DNA of 64,000 nt from Eriocheir sinensis (Eukaryota; Arthropoda; Malacostraca; Decapoda; Varunidae), in contig NW_026111630.1 in assembly GCF_024679095.1 (NCBI RefSeq), positions 62,001 through 126,000 on the forward strand, in the 5' to 3' direction. A program made the position numbers and the translations under genes. Each line of letters starts with the position of its first letter. The stretch's first letter is position 1. Shown here piece after piece: positions 11,150 to 21,999 of the stretch. A model generated the notes under the pieces. That model saw only the letters and a list, made by a program, of their open reading frames with translations. It searched no databases and was not told the DNA's origin.

Positions 11150-11500
11150 TTACCTCGTTCTGCCTCAATGATCAGTCCCAGCTCTTGTTCTTCACCTCCA
11201 GTTCACCTTCCTTCCCTCGCTGCCTTTCCTCTTTTTCCCGGCTCCTCTGTCTCCAGTCCTACCGCCTCCCACACTTTATTCCGCCACCTCTCTGCTCACC
11301 CCCTCCATCCCTGTCTCCAATGGTCAGTCAGCTCTAGTTCCCTTCACTTCTGTAGTTCACCTTCCTTCCCTCTTTCCACACTTTCCTCTTTTCGGCCTCT
11401 ATCTCTCCATCCCTACCACCTCCCCACACTTTATTCCTCCACCTCTCTGCTCCCACCTCCGTCCTGTCTTGTAGTCCAGCTCTTGTTCCTTCACCTCATC
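11150..11500. repeat. ~150-bp pyrimidine-rich tandem repeat, right arm
   Basis: CAGTCCCAGCTC, CACTTTATTCCGCCACCTCT and AGTTCACCTTCCTTCCCTC recur in two to three units, the complement of 1420-1800. Long serine-rich frames here are composition artefacts. Confidence 0.75.
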
Positions 11501-11689
11501 ACCCCTTCCTTTCCTCAGACCGCCAATTCTTTCATCTGAACTTTCTTCTGATCTCTTAACATTCAGCCTCGCCTCAGTTTCCTCTCCTCCTCCTTCTCTG
11601 TGCTTTCACCGGTGTCTTAGAATAGAAGAGCAACGCTTGACAGAAGTGCGGCCGTGTGACATTTGATAATAGACATCTACTGAAGGGTA

Positions 11690-11790
11690 CAAAGGCGGTG
11701 GCTGAGCGGTTAGAGTGGGAGCTATCAACCCAGACTCTCGATGCTTGCTCTAAAGAGAATCAAAGATGGGCTCCGAGGGGCAGCATGAGC
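11690..11790 (+). repeat. tRNA-derived SINE fragment
   Basis: GGTGGCTGAGCGGTTAGAG matches a tRNA-type Pol III A box and D-arm. About 80 bp further on comes GGGGCAGCATGAGCC, a word shared with the second SINE-like stretch at 42250-42430. No B box of good quality and no acceptor stem are visible, so it is not a functional tRNA gene. Confidence 0.6.
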
Positions 11791-12114
11791 CAAGCAAGCA
11801 AAAAAGAAGAAAAAAAGAAAAAAAAATCCCTCGGTTAGAAATTTTATCTCTGTGTCTGAAAAGGTTATAATGCCGCCATGATGCTGATAGTTTATGAATA
11901 GTCGTGACTGGAGTGGCCTCGGCTGTTATGTTTCCCGTTGATTACACGTTATAATTTTCTTGTCCACCCACATCCCATTTTAGGTGACGAGGAAGGCCAA
12001 GGGCGAGGGCAAAGGCTTCCTGGACAATGGTAAGTGAATAAACAGATAAATGGTCCTTGTTCTTATCTTCTACGTCGTTTAAGTTCAGGGTTGTCCATTT
12101 TCCTCACCACATAA

Positions 12115-12320
12115 TATTTTCTCACCACCACAGGCTCAAAGGCTAATGCGACGGAGATGAGCACCGAGGCGCGCAGCTATAGCGGATGCTCTCAACTTTA
12201 CTGCCTTACATAATATTTTGGATGGTCACGAAAGGGCAAGGGCAGGGGTGTGGGAGCAGCGATTAGCAGGCTTTTTCTACACTTTTTGTTGCCCTTGAGT
12301 TGACTCCTTCCTGTAAATAA
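12115..12320 (-). repeat. R230 dispersed repeat copy
   Basis: Reverse complement of the R230 copy at 620-870. It ends in a short (AAAT)n tract at 12317-12340. Confidence 0.6.
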
Positions 12321-12339
12321 ATAAATAAATAAAATAAAT

Positions 12340-13130
12340 AAACAACTAACCCAATCAATGACCTCTGCTGTAATCTTTTTTATATGCTGCTCACGGCTCA
12401 TCTTTATTTCTCACCCCAGAACATTTAGGGCGAGAAGAAAAGGGCAAGGGCGAGGTGAATGGTTCCTGGTAAACAACTAACCCAATCAATGACCTCTGCT
12501 GTAATCATTTCTATATATTGCTCACGGTTCATCTTTATTTCTTAACCCAGAACATTTGGGGGAGAAGAAAGGGCAAGGGCGAGGTGAATGGTTCCTGGCA
12601 AACAACTAACCCAATCAATGACCTCTGCTGTAATCTTTCCTATATATTGCTCACGGTTCATATTTATTTCTTAACCCAGAACATTTAGGGGAGAAGAAAA
12701 GGGCAAGGGCGAGGCGAGGCTCCTGGTAAACAACTAACCAAATCAACGACCTCTGCTGTAACCTTTTATATATGCGGCTTACGGTGTACCTTCATTTCTT
12801 ACCCCATAACGCTTTAGGTGACGAGGCAGGCAAGGGCGAGGGCGAAGGCTTCCTGAAACGACTAACCAAACCAATGACCTCTGCTTTAATCTTTTCTATA
12901 CGTCGCTAACAATTCTTCTTTATTTCTTACGCCATAGCACTTTAGGAGACGAGGAAAGGGCAGTGACGAGGGTGAATGCTTCCTGGCAAACGACTAACCA
13001 AATTAACGACCTCTACAGTATCCTTTAATATATGGTGTTTACGGTTTACCTTCATTTCTTGCCCCATAACGCTTTAGGTGACAACGAAAGAGCAAGGGCG
13101 AGTGAAGGCTTCCTGGCAAACGACTAACCA
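12340..13130. repeat. Outer ~125-128-bp tandem array, right arm
   Basis: About seven units are marked by the recurring ACTAACC(C/A)AATCAATGACC and AGGGCAAGGGCGAGG words, at about 12340, 12472, 12600, 12727, 12855, 12982 and 13110. It extends beyond the point that pairs with base 1, so the left arm probably continues outside the window. Confidence 0.85.
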
Positions 13131-13289
13131 ATCAAAGTGTTTCATCTCGCGGGCACAGCGGCTCCGTCTATCTCCCATGACGAATGACCCGCCTGCCGAT
13201 CGGTCACCCGGGTCGCTGTCCTGCACTAACACGACCATTTCCAGCAGCAGCGGCGGCGGCCTAAGGAGAGGGACAGGTGTTTGGTTGGT

Positions 13290-13715
13290 ATTTTCAGACG
13301 CTTCCACCTCACGCTCCTCTCACGTCAACTGTTTACAAAGGCCCAAAAGGAGATTAACAGGATCTGCATGAGTGTATTTTTACGTTCATGGCACAGTGGA
13401 AAATTGGACTACCACCAGGGTCATAAACGTACCTCTAGATATGTCCCAAACACCTCCGAAAGTCTTGTCAAACGTGTGTGTGCTGTGGATCAGCTTAAGA
13501 ATATGACCCTCAGACGCTTCCACCCCTTACATCAACTGTTCACAAAGGCCCAAGGAGATTAGTCAGGTTTTCATGAGTGTTCTTTAACGTTCCTGGTAAA
13601 GAAGAAGGATCAAACTACTACCGAGGTCATAAACGTACTTCTAGGAACTCCCAAACACCTACGAAAGCCTTGTCAAATGAGTGTGTGCTTGGGGGCCAGA
13701 AATATTTAAGTAAGG
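13290..13715 (+). repeat. Two R215 copies in tandem
   Basis: Both copies carry CAGACGCTTCCACC at the start (13298 and 13512), followed by TTTACAAAGGC, an ACGTTC(A/C)TGG word and GTCATAAACGTAC. The first ends in TTAAGAATATGACC, which runs directly into the second. The pair ends about 90 bp before a long (TC)n tract. Confidence 0.8.
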
Positions 13716-13800
13716 CCCAATGACCTGAGTTTCTGCGCAGCGCTCGGTACATCCAGTTGCTGGGTGATGCAGGGCGGTCGCTGCAAGCGATAGCCTTTAT

Positions 13801-14049
<249 letters not shown>

Positions 14050-14149
14050 TAAGATGGCGCCTAAGAAGTGCAGTACTTGTAACGGTAGCTTCTCAGCTCA
14101 CTTTTTTACAGGGCGTTCTGCTGTCTGTCGACTAATGTCTGTCAGGCAG

Positions 14150-14330
14150 CATCTCAGAGACAAGACTGCAGGAGCAGGAAGAGAAGATGGAAGAAGGCCA
14201 GAATAAAATAATGAAATCTTTCTCTCAGTTACATCTCGAGACCAGACTGCAGGAGCAAGGAGAAGATGGAAGCAGGTCAGAATAAAATACAGCGAGCTTT
14301 CTCGCACTGACAGCCAACCTTGCAAATTCA
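14150..14330 (+). repeat. 82-bp direct duplication in LINE-A 5' region
   Basis: Two adjacent units each carry GACTGCAGGAGCA, AGAAGATGGAAG and GTCAGAATAAAATA-type words (14164 and 14245). The duplication lies inside what should be ORF1. Confidence 0.7.
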
Positions 14331-16369
14331 TCAGGCAATTACGTTTTCCTGTGGTGCCAAACCCTTCTAACAGTCTTGCCCCTCAGCGAACGTCGACACC
14401 AGCAGACAACACCACGCATGCATTGCCCTAATTTTGGCACCGCCCGATGATAACTCTCCACCGTCTTGAAAACAAGATAAAAGTTTATCCTGTTCATTGC
14501 TTCAACAGGTCTGCCATTCTGAGGACGAGCAAGAGCACCTTCCTGGTGGGTGACTCCATGATTCGCCAGCAGGTCGTTGAGTTCTGCGGCATCGTCCTCG
14601 TCGAAGACGGAAAAAAGGCTAACGTGCTGGGATCGAAGAAACATAAAAAGTACCTTGAGGAGATTACAGGCCCATTATGATTCTAACTTCGGTTGTTATT
14701 AAGCTACTTGAGGGCCGGTCTGAGAACTCCTGGAGAAGTACCGTAGAGCTCATCCACTCAGTATAAGACTAAATCCCTAACATTTTGATTTCAGGAGTTC
14801 TATCAAACCTATTAACCTTTTCAGTAACGACCTCTTCACTGTTTATGACAACCGCTTACTGGACTCTATTATAGGGAGCTTCAGAAAGCGTTCCTAAACG
14901 CATGGGACAATTTCTATACAAAATAAAGCTCTTCCACAGGGACGGATTGCACCTTTCTCCCAATGGATCGCGGCAGCCAGACTCAGGCTCCTCAACAAGT
15001 AGTGATTGTCATCCGAACTCAAAAACGAGTCACTGGTGGCGTCCCTCCACCCACCTGTGGCCCAGACGCCGTGCATTATTTACATCAACCCGTAACGTGA
15101 TGTTGGACTAAAGTACCACCATTATTACTAAGCCTCTAGATAACAAAATCCTTAGTTTCAATGACGCGTAGCCTAAGAAACAAATTTGATGAACTGAGAT
15201 GTCTTGCTTTAACAGAAAATTTTGACATAATTGCTTTAACCGAAACATTTATCGACACCTTCAAGTTGGAACGAGGAATAAGTTCGAATACAACATAGAT
15301 GGCTACAGACTCTTCAACAAAGATCGTGTAAACCGTAGAGGCAAAATCGCGTCGCCCTTTATGTCACAGCTATTTGCATCGATGACAAATAAAGCGAACA
15401 GAACGTTGAACATTTGTGCTTGCATTAAAAGCAAAAGTCAACTTAAATATATCTGTCACCTACAGACCTCCCGCAATCTACAACGATGACGACCGAAATG
15501 TACAGCGTCTTGCGGAACAGTTTGGTCTCCCCACTCACTGATATTAGGGCTTTAACCTCCCCCTTATCTATGGGCGACGCTGTCAGGCACAGAAGGCAGG
15601 TACATAGAATGATCGATTCTAGAAGAAAATTATCTAAGCCAAATGGTTTCTAGGCCAACTCTGACAAAATAATATACTCGACCTTGATATAACGAATCAA
15701 GATAACCTAGTCAGTAGTGTCACGGTAGAACACCTCGGTTCTTGCGATCATGAAATTAGTGCGCACGTCGACATTAAAGCTCAATCATCAGTGACTGAAA
15801 AGCCAAGTAAAGGTGCCCAATTTCCAAGAGGCTAACTTCGTAGAAATCCGACAAAAATAGAAATACAACTATCAGATGACGGCAACGTAGGAAGCCTGGC
15901 TAAAGCCTTAAAAATCACTTACTCACTCAGCAGAACACATTCGTCCCCTTATTGCGAAGCAGATTAACACTAATAAAAAGCCACCGTGGTTTTAACGAAA
16001 TTAAACAATGGTCAATGAAGAAAATTGTTTTACAGGTTAAAAGAAAATTAAAGCTTCGCCAAAACATTAGACTTTATAATGATGCCGACGACGAGTAAAA
16101 AGACTAGTAGGTCAGGCAAAGCGTAGATATGAAGAAAATATTGCAGCCAACTGTAAAAATAATCCGAAATCTTTCTTCAGTTACATAAACAACAGAAAAC
16201 AGAAAGGCGATCAAAAGTGGTATTGGACCTTTAACAAACAGCGACGGTGCACTAGTGACTGACAGTCAACACATTGCAAACCTCTTAAACAATTACTTTT
16301 CCTCAGTGTTTAATACTAACAGTCTTCCTCTCCTACCACCAACACCAGTACTATTGTAAATCTCGAGCA

Positions 16370-17883
16370 TGCATTGCCTAATTTTGAAATAACAACCGAT
16401 GAAGTCCTTAAGCTCTCCATTCACTTAAAACAAATAAAAGTCCTGGACCTGACAAAGTATATCCAACTCTGCTGAAAGAAACAAGGCAAATACTCTCCTC
16501 CCTCACAACCGTATTCAATATGTCCTTGCGACAAGGCATCGTCCCTTCAGATTGGAAAAAGGCTAACGTGACACCGATTTTCAAGAAAGGAGACAAAAAG
16601 TACCAGGTAATTACAGGCCCATTAGTCTAACTTCGGTTGTAGGTAAGCTACTTGAGGGCATAATTAGAGACAAAATTGAGTTACCTTGAAAGCCACTCAT
16701 TGATTGGGGACTCACAACATGGCTTCCGAAACAAAAGATCCTGCCTATCAAACCTATTAACCTTTTATAACGACCTCTTCACTGTTTATGACGCCAAATC
16801 ACTGGACGTAGTCTATCTTGATTTCAGAAAGCGTTTGATAAAGTCCGCATCTTAAATTACTTTACAAATTAAAGCAAATAGGTATTGACGGTCAAGTAAA
16901 CCAATGGATCGCGAATTGGTTGAGCAACAGACAACAAAAGAGTAGTGATTGACGGATTTAACTCAGAGTGGGCGCCTGTCACTAGTGGCGTCCCTCAGGG
17001 CTCAGTCCTTGGCCCAGTGCTCTTCATTATTTACATCAACGACGTGGATGTTGGACTCAATAACCGCATTAGTAAATTTGCAGACGACACAAAGATTGGT
17101 AACTCGGTTCTCACTGACGAAGACAGGCAAAGCCTCAAGAGGATTTGCACAAATTTCAGCTTGGTCGGATAGATGGGAGATGCCCTTTAACGTAGACAAG
17201 TGCCAGGTCCATCAAGTTGGAACGAGGAATAAGAAGTTCGAATATGAAATGCGCGGCGTTAAACTCAAAAGCGATCAATGCGTCAAAGACTTGAGGTCAA
17301 AATCGCGTCAAACCTCAAATTCTCACAGCAATGCATCGATTCAGCAAATAAAGCGAACAGTATGTTGGGCTTCATTAAAAGAAACTTTGTATTCAAGAAT
17401 AAAGATGTAATACTTACGCTCTACAACAGTTTAGTCAGACCCCACTTGGAATATGCGGAACAGTTTTGGTCTCCCCACCATGCAAAGGATATTGCTAAAT
17501 TAGAAGGTGTTCAGCGTCGGGCAACGAAAATGATCCTTTCCTTGCGCAACAAATCCTACGAAGAAAGGCTTTCTACCCTTAACATGTTCTCTCTTGAGAA
17601 ACGTCGCCTCCGAGGAAAACTGATCGAATGTTTTAAAATACTTAATGGTTTCACGAATGTAGACAGATCAACATTGTTTATGATCGATGACACTTTGCGC
17701 ACGAGGAACAATGGCGTAAAACTCAGATGTAGACAAGTAAATTCAGACTGCACCAAATTTTTCTTCACCAACGTTGTAGTGCGAGAATGGAATAAGCTTC
17801 CACCATCAGTGGTCCAGTGTAACACGATTGACTCCTTCAAAAATAAGCTCGACCGTCACTTCCTTCAACTTAATATCAACTAG
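16370..17883 (+). pseudogene. LINE-A reverse transcriptase and C-terminal region
   Basis: Readable RT blocks include KKANVTPIFKKGD (about 16557), PISLTSVVGKLLEG (about 16620) and [19 protein letters not shown] with FADDTK (16990-17095). The catalytic FADD is present. The frame breaks several times before 16945 and once near 17180. From 17278 to 17883 a 201-codon frame is open. It contains RPHLEYAEQFWSPHH, LEGVQRRATKMI, LEKRRLRGKLIE and WNKLPPSVVQC, the conserved post-RT region of CR1-like elements. The protein ends FLQLNIN. The same region is found at 29240-29990 (minus) and 41100-41630 (plus). Confidence 0.85.
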
Positions 17884-18003
17884 AGTAGAAATGCAACGTT
17901 TTGGAGTCTTCTGATTAATGTAAAATCACTTAGGTTTAAGGACAGACCACCAAGTCTGGACCATGGGGTCTGTGTGGTCTGATTTTATATTTAAATCTAT
18001 ATA

Positions 18004-18149
<146 letters not shown>

Positions 18150-19545
18150 CCAAGGGAACAAACAGGGGAGGGGTAGAGGTGAAGGGAACGCGCAGGAAGT
18201 GGAGCGGGCGTGCCCCTGGCGTGCAGGGCCGAAATGTAAACACACAGGCCTCGGCGGACAGGTGCATGGGAAGGGCCTCGCCGCGCCGCCTCTGCCCGGC
18301 CCTGGCTGTACGTGTTCTTTTTCCCCTTTGTATGCCTTTGTTTAATGTTTTCAAGTTAAATATCTCCCACTCGTGTAAAACAGTTCGCCTATGCTGTAGT
18401 GGAATGTGTTCTCTTTCCGCCATCGCCAGAGCTGTCTTCCTTCAGTCTGGCGGACGGCTCTTTCAAGCAGGTCGCAGCAGCCTCGTAACACGGCGGGGAT
18501 TGTGTATGCAGCGCGTGCGTTCCCTGCTCGTGTGTCCTCTGCCTGCACCGGCAGCCCTGATCTTGGAGGCCGGAGCAGTAACTAAGTCAGTTCGCTCCAC
18601 TTCAAAACAGTGCGCGGAAGGAACACGCCGGAGAATGTTCATTATTCAGGTACGAGCAAACAAATGCTGTTGTTCAGTTTATTTTATCCCTCTCATGCAC
18701 ATCGGCGCGCCATAGAAGGCAGCATTAGTTTTGTCACTTGACAACGGGCCGCGCCATTACGGTTGAGAGGACCACTTGACGCTACTCAACAGAAGGCCAG
18801 CCCGCCGAGCCCCCGCCGGGATACGGGCGGGGCGGGGCGGGAGGCCAGCGCCGCTGCAGAGCGCCCGAACGGCTGGCGGCCCCTCGCCCCCACGGGCCCA
18901 CAGGACGGCCGTGGCCCGGCCTTTATGTTGGTGCCTGTTTTACCGGTGACTGAGCTCCCGTGGAAAACAAGTTGGCTTTACGCCGCACCAAAGAAATTAC
19001 CGGCACAAAAGGGCGAGTCCGAGTCACGCCAGGAGGCCCGCACAAAACCTCAGCCAGCCCGGCCAGGCGCCGCCACAATGGAAGGGCAGACTAACTTTCT
19101 TGCCGTCTGCAGGAAGGAGAAAGACAAAGAGCCGCGGAGGGTTGCTCGTTATCTCCGTCGCCAGATTGCGATCCAGCCACTGGTGGATTACAGCAGCTTT
19201 CAAGATACATTTCAATTTATTGTAACTGTCAGCTGCGAGGGGAAAAAAAGACCAGAACGAGACGGGATAAAAGAAAAGGAGAAAATGGGATAGGGAGAAA
19301 ACACGGGCTGAGCGAGGCTTTGATCAGCAGGGACAAAGGGAGAGAGGACGGAGTCACTTCGTCCTGCCTCGCCGTCTGCCGGGACGCGAAAAACTACCTC
19401 ACCTGCTGCTGCGCCTCGCCTTTGTTTGTGCCGAGACTTTGTCCGACTCTTTGTGCCGCCCTCAAACTTTGTCTTGTGTCTCACGCTTCTTACGTCCCGG
19501 CCGTCATCGAGTTAACTTGAGGCTTCAGCTCTATTCAGGAGCAGT
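18150..19545 (+). promoter_or_regulatory. GC/CpG-rich region, possible promoter and 5' exon
   Basis: Base composition changes abruptly from microsatellite to GC-rich DNA with many CpG dinucleotides. The stretch near 18823-18842 has three overlapping GGGGCGG-type GC boxes. At 19544 a strong splice-donor match (GTAAGTA) follows CAGGAGCA. A reading frame of 71 codons starts with a fair Kozak context at 19079 (GCCACAATGG) and stops at 19291, but its product resembles nothing I know. The region could be promoter plus non-coding first exon, or just a GC-rich island. Confidence 0.3.
18408..18650 (+). CDS. Candidate first coding exon, unrecognised protein
   Basis: From the ATG at 18408 an open frame of about 81 codons runs to a plausible splice donor (ATTCAG/GTACGAG at 18650). 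The N terminus (MCSLSAIARAVFLQSGGRLF) has Arg, Ser and Ala and no acidic residues. It continues with AGRSSLVTRRGLCMQRVRS, the composition of a mitochondrial targeting presequence. I do not recognise the protein, no downstream exon was identified, and the open frame continues past the donor to 18715. It may equally be a chance frame in GC-rich DNA. Confidence 0.25.
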
Positions 19546-19734
19546 AAGTAGCGGCCTTTTTTTTTTTTCATTATTGTTATTTTTTTTCCATGCCCTTGAA
19601 CTGTCTCCTTTTCTGTAAAAAAAAAAAGAAATACTGACGGGACGCGACTTAAACAGAAAAAATATCCTAACCCTCAACATTTAAGTTTGTATTTTTAAAC
19701 GTATAGGCCCTGCAGTTCGTCTGTTTGAAAAGCC

Positions 19735-20150
19735 TCTCGTGGAAGTCGCTGGGGTTCTCATGGGCTCCTATGAAAGCCTTGTCAAATGCGTGTTTCTTAG
19801 GTTCATGGTACATACGAAGTGTCATACTACAACCAGGGTGATTAAACTATCCCTGGAAATGCCCAAAACTCCTATGAAGGCGTTGTCAAATGCGTGTTTC
19901 TTAGGTTCATGATACATACGAAGTGTCATACTAAAACCAGGGTGATTAAACTATCCCTGGAAATGCCCAAAACTCCTATGAAGGCGTTGTCAAATGCGTG
20001 TTTCTTAGGTTCATGGTACAGAAGAAGGGTCATACTACCACCAGGATCATTAAACTATCCTGGAAATGCCCAAACTCTAGGAAAGCCTTGCCATAATGTG
20101 TCCCTGGGCCCCGGAATGTTTAAGACAGTGACCCTTGGAAAACGCATGTA
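19735..20150 (+). repeat. R215 cluster with internal 104-bp tandem repeat
   Basis: The internal part of R215 is repeated about three times with a 104-bp period (units start near 19771, 19875 and 19979). Each contains GTCAAATGCGTGTTTCTTAG and ATTAAACTATCC(C)TGGAAATG. The normal R215 3' end (GAATGTTTAAGACAGTGACC) follows. The units are much more alike than separate R215 copies, so the amplification is recent. Confidence 0.85.
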
Positions 20151-20209
20151 AATTCCGTGCATTACTTGGCTTTGTACCGCTTAATGTGACAAACGTTCAG
20201 TAGGAATGA

Positions 20210-20765
20210 TAAAACAAATGCAAGTGACAAGCTGTAAGGAGAGCAATGGCGGGTTGTTCTTCACCGTTTGTCACAAATGTTAAGTAGGAATAAAAAAGTT
20301 AGTGACAAACCATAAGGAGAGGATTGGCGGGTGTTATTTTTTACCGTGTGTGTGTCTGTGTGTGTTGGGTGGGTGTCGCCAAGGCCATGAACAGACCCCA
20401 GTTCCATCCATAACAGCTCGGAAGGGAGGGGTTCACCAGGGTCCCAGAGAGGCTGCTGTGTCCTGGTAATGGGTGTGTTATTCTTTCCCGTAGCAGCTGT
20501 GTGTTGGGTTATGTCGCAAGGTCATGAACAGACCCCATTCCACCCACCACAGCTAGTAAGGGTCGAGGGGGTTCAGCAGGGTCCCAGAGAAGCTGCTGTG
20601 TCCTGGCAATGGGTGTTATTCTTTCCCGTAGCAGCTGTGTGTTGGGTGCATGGCTGGGTAAGATCGCTAGAGCCAAGAACAGCGCCCCAACCAGCAGTGA
20701 CAGCAGAGGGAGGTCGAGGTTCACCAGGGTCCCAGAGGCTGCTGTGACCTGGATTGGCGGGTCGC
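20210..20765. repeat. Tandem repeats of ~90 bp and ~145 bp
   Basis: Two units of about 90 bp (GTAAGGAGAG...GGCGGGT, GTGACAAAC) are followed by three units of about 141-148 bp. The latter carry CATGAACAGACCCCA, GGGTCCCAGAG (20438, 20579, 20728) and TTCTTTCCCGTAGCAGC. Open frames through it are repeat artefacts. Confidence 0.75.
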
Positions 20766-20825
20766 GGTGATGAGCGAGCAAACAAACCTCGTCTTGACAA
20801 GCGGAGCGGAGCACTACCACCACCA

Positions 20826-21175
20826 CAGGTTTATAAATGGATGAAGGGCTTTAATAAGGGAGATATTCATAAGGTTTTGTTGGTAAGAGAACCGGGTAGG
20901 ACACGAAGTAATGGGTTTAAACTGGATAAATTCAGATTCAACAAGGACATAGGCAAAAATTGGTTTACTAACAGGGTTGTGGATGAGTGGAATAGGCTTA
21001 GCAGTCATGTGGTGAGTGCCAATACAATTGTCACATTCAAAAATAGATTAGATAAATTCATGGACAGCGATATTAGGTGGGGTTAGATAAACGGAAGCTT
21101 AGGGTTAAAGGAGCTGCCTTGTATAGGCCTACCGGCCTCTTGCAGACTCCAGCGTTCTTATGTTCTTATGTTCTA
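20826..21175 (+). pseudogene. LINE family B, 5'-truncated 3' end
   Basis: The C-terminal part of the ORF2 product (KGFNKGDIHKVLLVREPGR, then FNKDIGKNWFTNRVVDEWNR) is open to a stop at 21084. A short 3' UTR follows, with GCCTACCGGCCTCTTGCAGA and the terminal direct repeat TTCTTATG. Severe 5' truncation is typical of target-primed reverse transcription. The same region is present and more complete at 30690-31335. Confidence 0.85.
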
Positions 21176-21344
21176 GCCACCCACCCTCTCTCCTCTCCTC
21201 CCACCTTTCCGTGCGTCACCGCCAGGGAAGTCATCAGTATTTTTACCACAAGACGAGTTACTAGATTTTTCTCATGCGCGTGCAATCGTGTCCGACATCA
21301 AAGCTTACAGCGCCACAAGGAAGGCAGCGAGCGACGATGAGTGG

Positions 21345-21770
21345 TCAGGCATATTCTCAAGCATTTCGGGGCTTACACACACACTTACATTTGCTAAAAA
21401 TTTGGTATAGGTTATGTTAATATTTCCATGGGTAGTTTTATGAGCCTAGTGGTAGTCTGACAAGACCTCTGCACCATGAACGTGAAAGCGCGCTCATTAG
21501 AACCCGACTCGTCTCCATTGTGTCCTTTGGAAATAGTTGTTGTAAGAGCCTTAGATCCATATCCTCAAACATTTCCAGGCTTACACACTCACCCACATTT
21601 GTTAAGGCTTTGGTATAGGTTAAGTTTATATTTCCAAGGGTTGTTTAATGAGCCTAGTGATAGTTTGACAAGGCCTCTGCACCATGAACGTGAAAACACA
21701 CTCATTAGAACCCGACTCATCTCCTTTGTGGCCTTTGAAAAAAAATGTTGTGAGTGTCGAAAGCGCCTGA
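21345..21770 (-). repeat. Two R215 copies, minus orientation
   Basis: Copies begin at about 21350 (CATATTCTCAAGCATTTCGG) and 21558 (ATATCCTCAAACATTTCC). Both contain CCATGAACGTGAAA and end in CTTTGGAAATAG-type words. The second merges into a GTGTCGAAAGCGCCTGAGAA end. Confidence 0.8.
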
Positions 21771-21999
21771 GAACACGGACCTCAACTAATCAAGGATCTT
21801 TATACCGTGTCGGCGCAGAGCAATGTTTGAGAAGCCGTGTAACATCCATCTCACTGAACACATTCTTTGCATCATCTCCCTCTCTTCCTCCCCCTGAAGT
21901 TACCTGGTCTCTTGTTTTAGTGCTTTCACTCCCAGCTGTCCTCATTTCCATCCGCTATTGTCCATGGATACTTTTTTTACTGCATGCCAAGGGAGCCGC

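Larger units (their letters stand above)
9515..12953. repeat. Right arm of giant inverted repeat
   Basis: This is the reverse-complement counterpart of 1-3525, followed by further units of the outer array to about 13130. Correspondence begins near 9520, where the reversed text matches left-arm 3500-3525. It runs through the hairpin (9573-9785), the GTGTTTT block, the CCTAA tract, R215, the 150-bp repeat, the SINE fragment, R230 and the ~125-bp array. One segment near 12020-12060 has no left counterpart and looks like a small insertion. Confidence 0.85.
14053..18000 (+). pseudogene. LINE family A, long broken copy
   Basis: This non-LTR retrotransposon copy seems to contain all parts in order. 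A putative ORF1 start (MAPKKCSTCNGS, 14053) has Cys residues that could begin a zinc knuckle. A fragment reading FLVGDSMIRQQVVEFCG (about 14538-14590) resembles the SGNH/GDSL esterase domain known from some CR1 ORF1 proteins. APE endonuclease remnants follow (SLRNKFDEL and NFDIIALTET, about 15172-15255), then reverse transcriptase from about 16370 with FADD at 17077-17088, then a clean C-terminal frame. The 3' UTR ends in TGGTCTGATTTTATATTT and runs into microsatellite. Many stops and frameshifts make it non-functional. Between 14.3 and 15.6 kb it also contains interleaved words from its own RT region (see findings), so the upstream sequence should not be trusted base by base. Confidence 0.8.

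Noticed and set aside
11690..11765. tRNA-Ser/Leu gene
   Set aside because: The 5' half is tRNA-like, but the T-arm and acceptor stem are missing. The downstream GGGGCAGCATGAGCC word is shared with another repeat, so it was called a SINE fragment.
18763..19293. 176-codon frame as a gene
   Set aside because: It has no recognisable domain or homology and overlaps reverse-strand frames in GC-rich DNA. Mentioned only within the possible promoter region.
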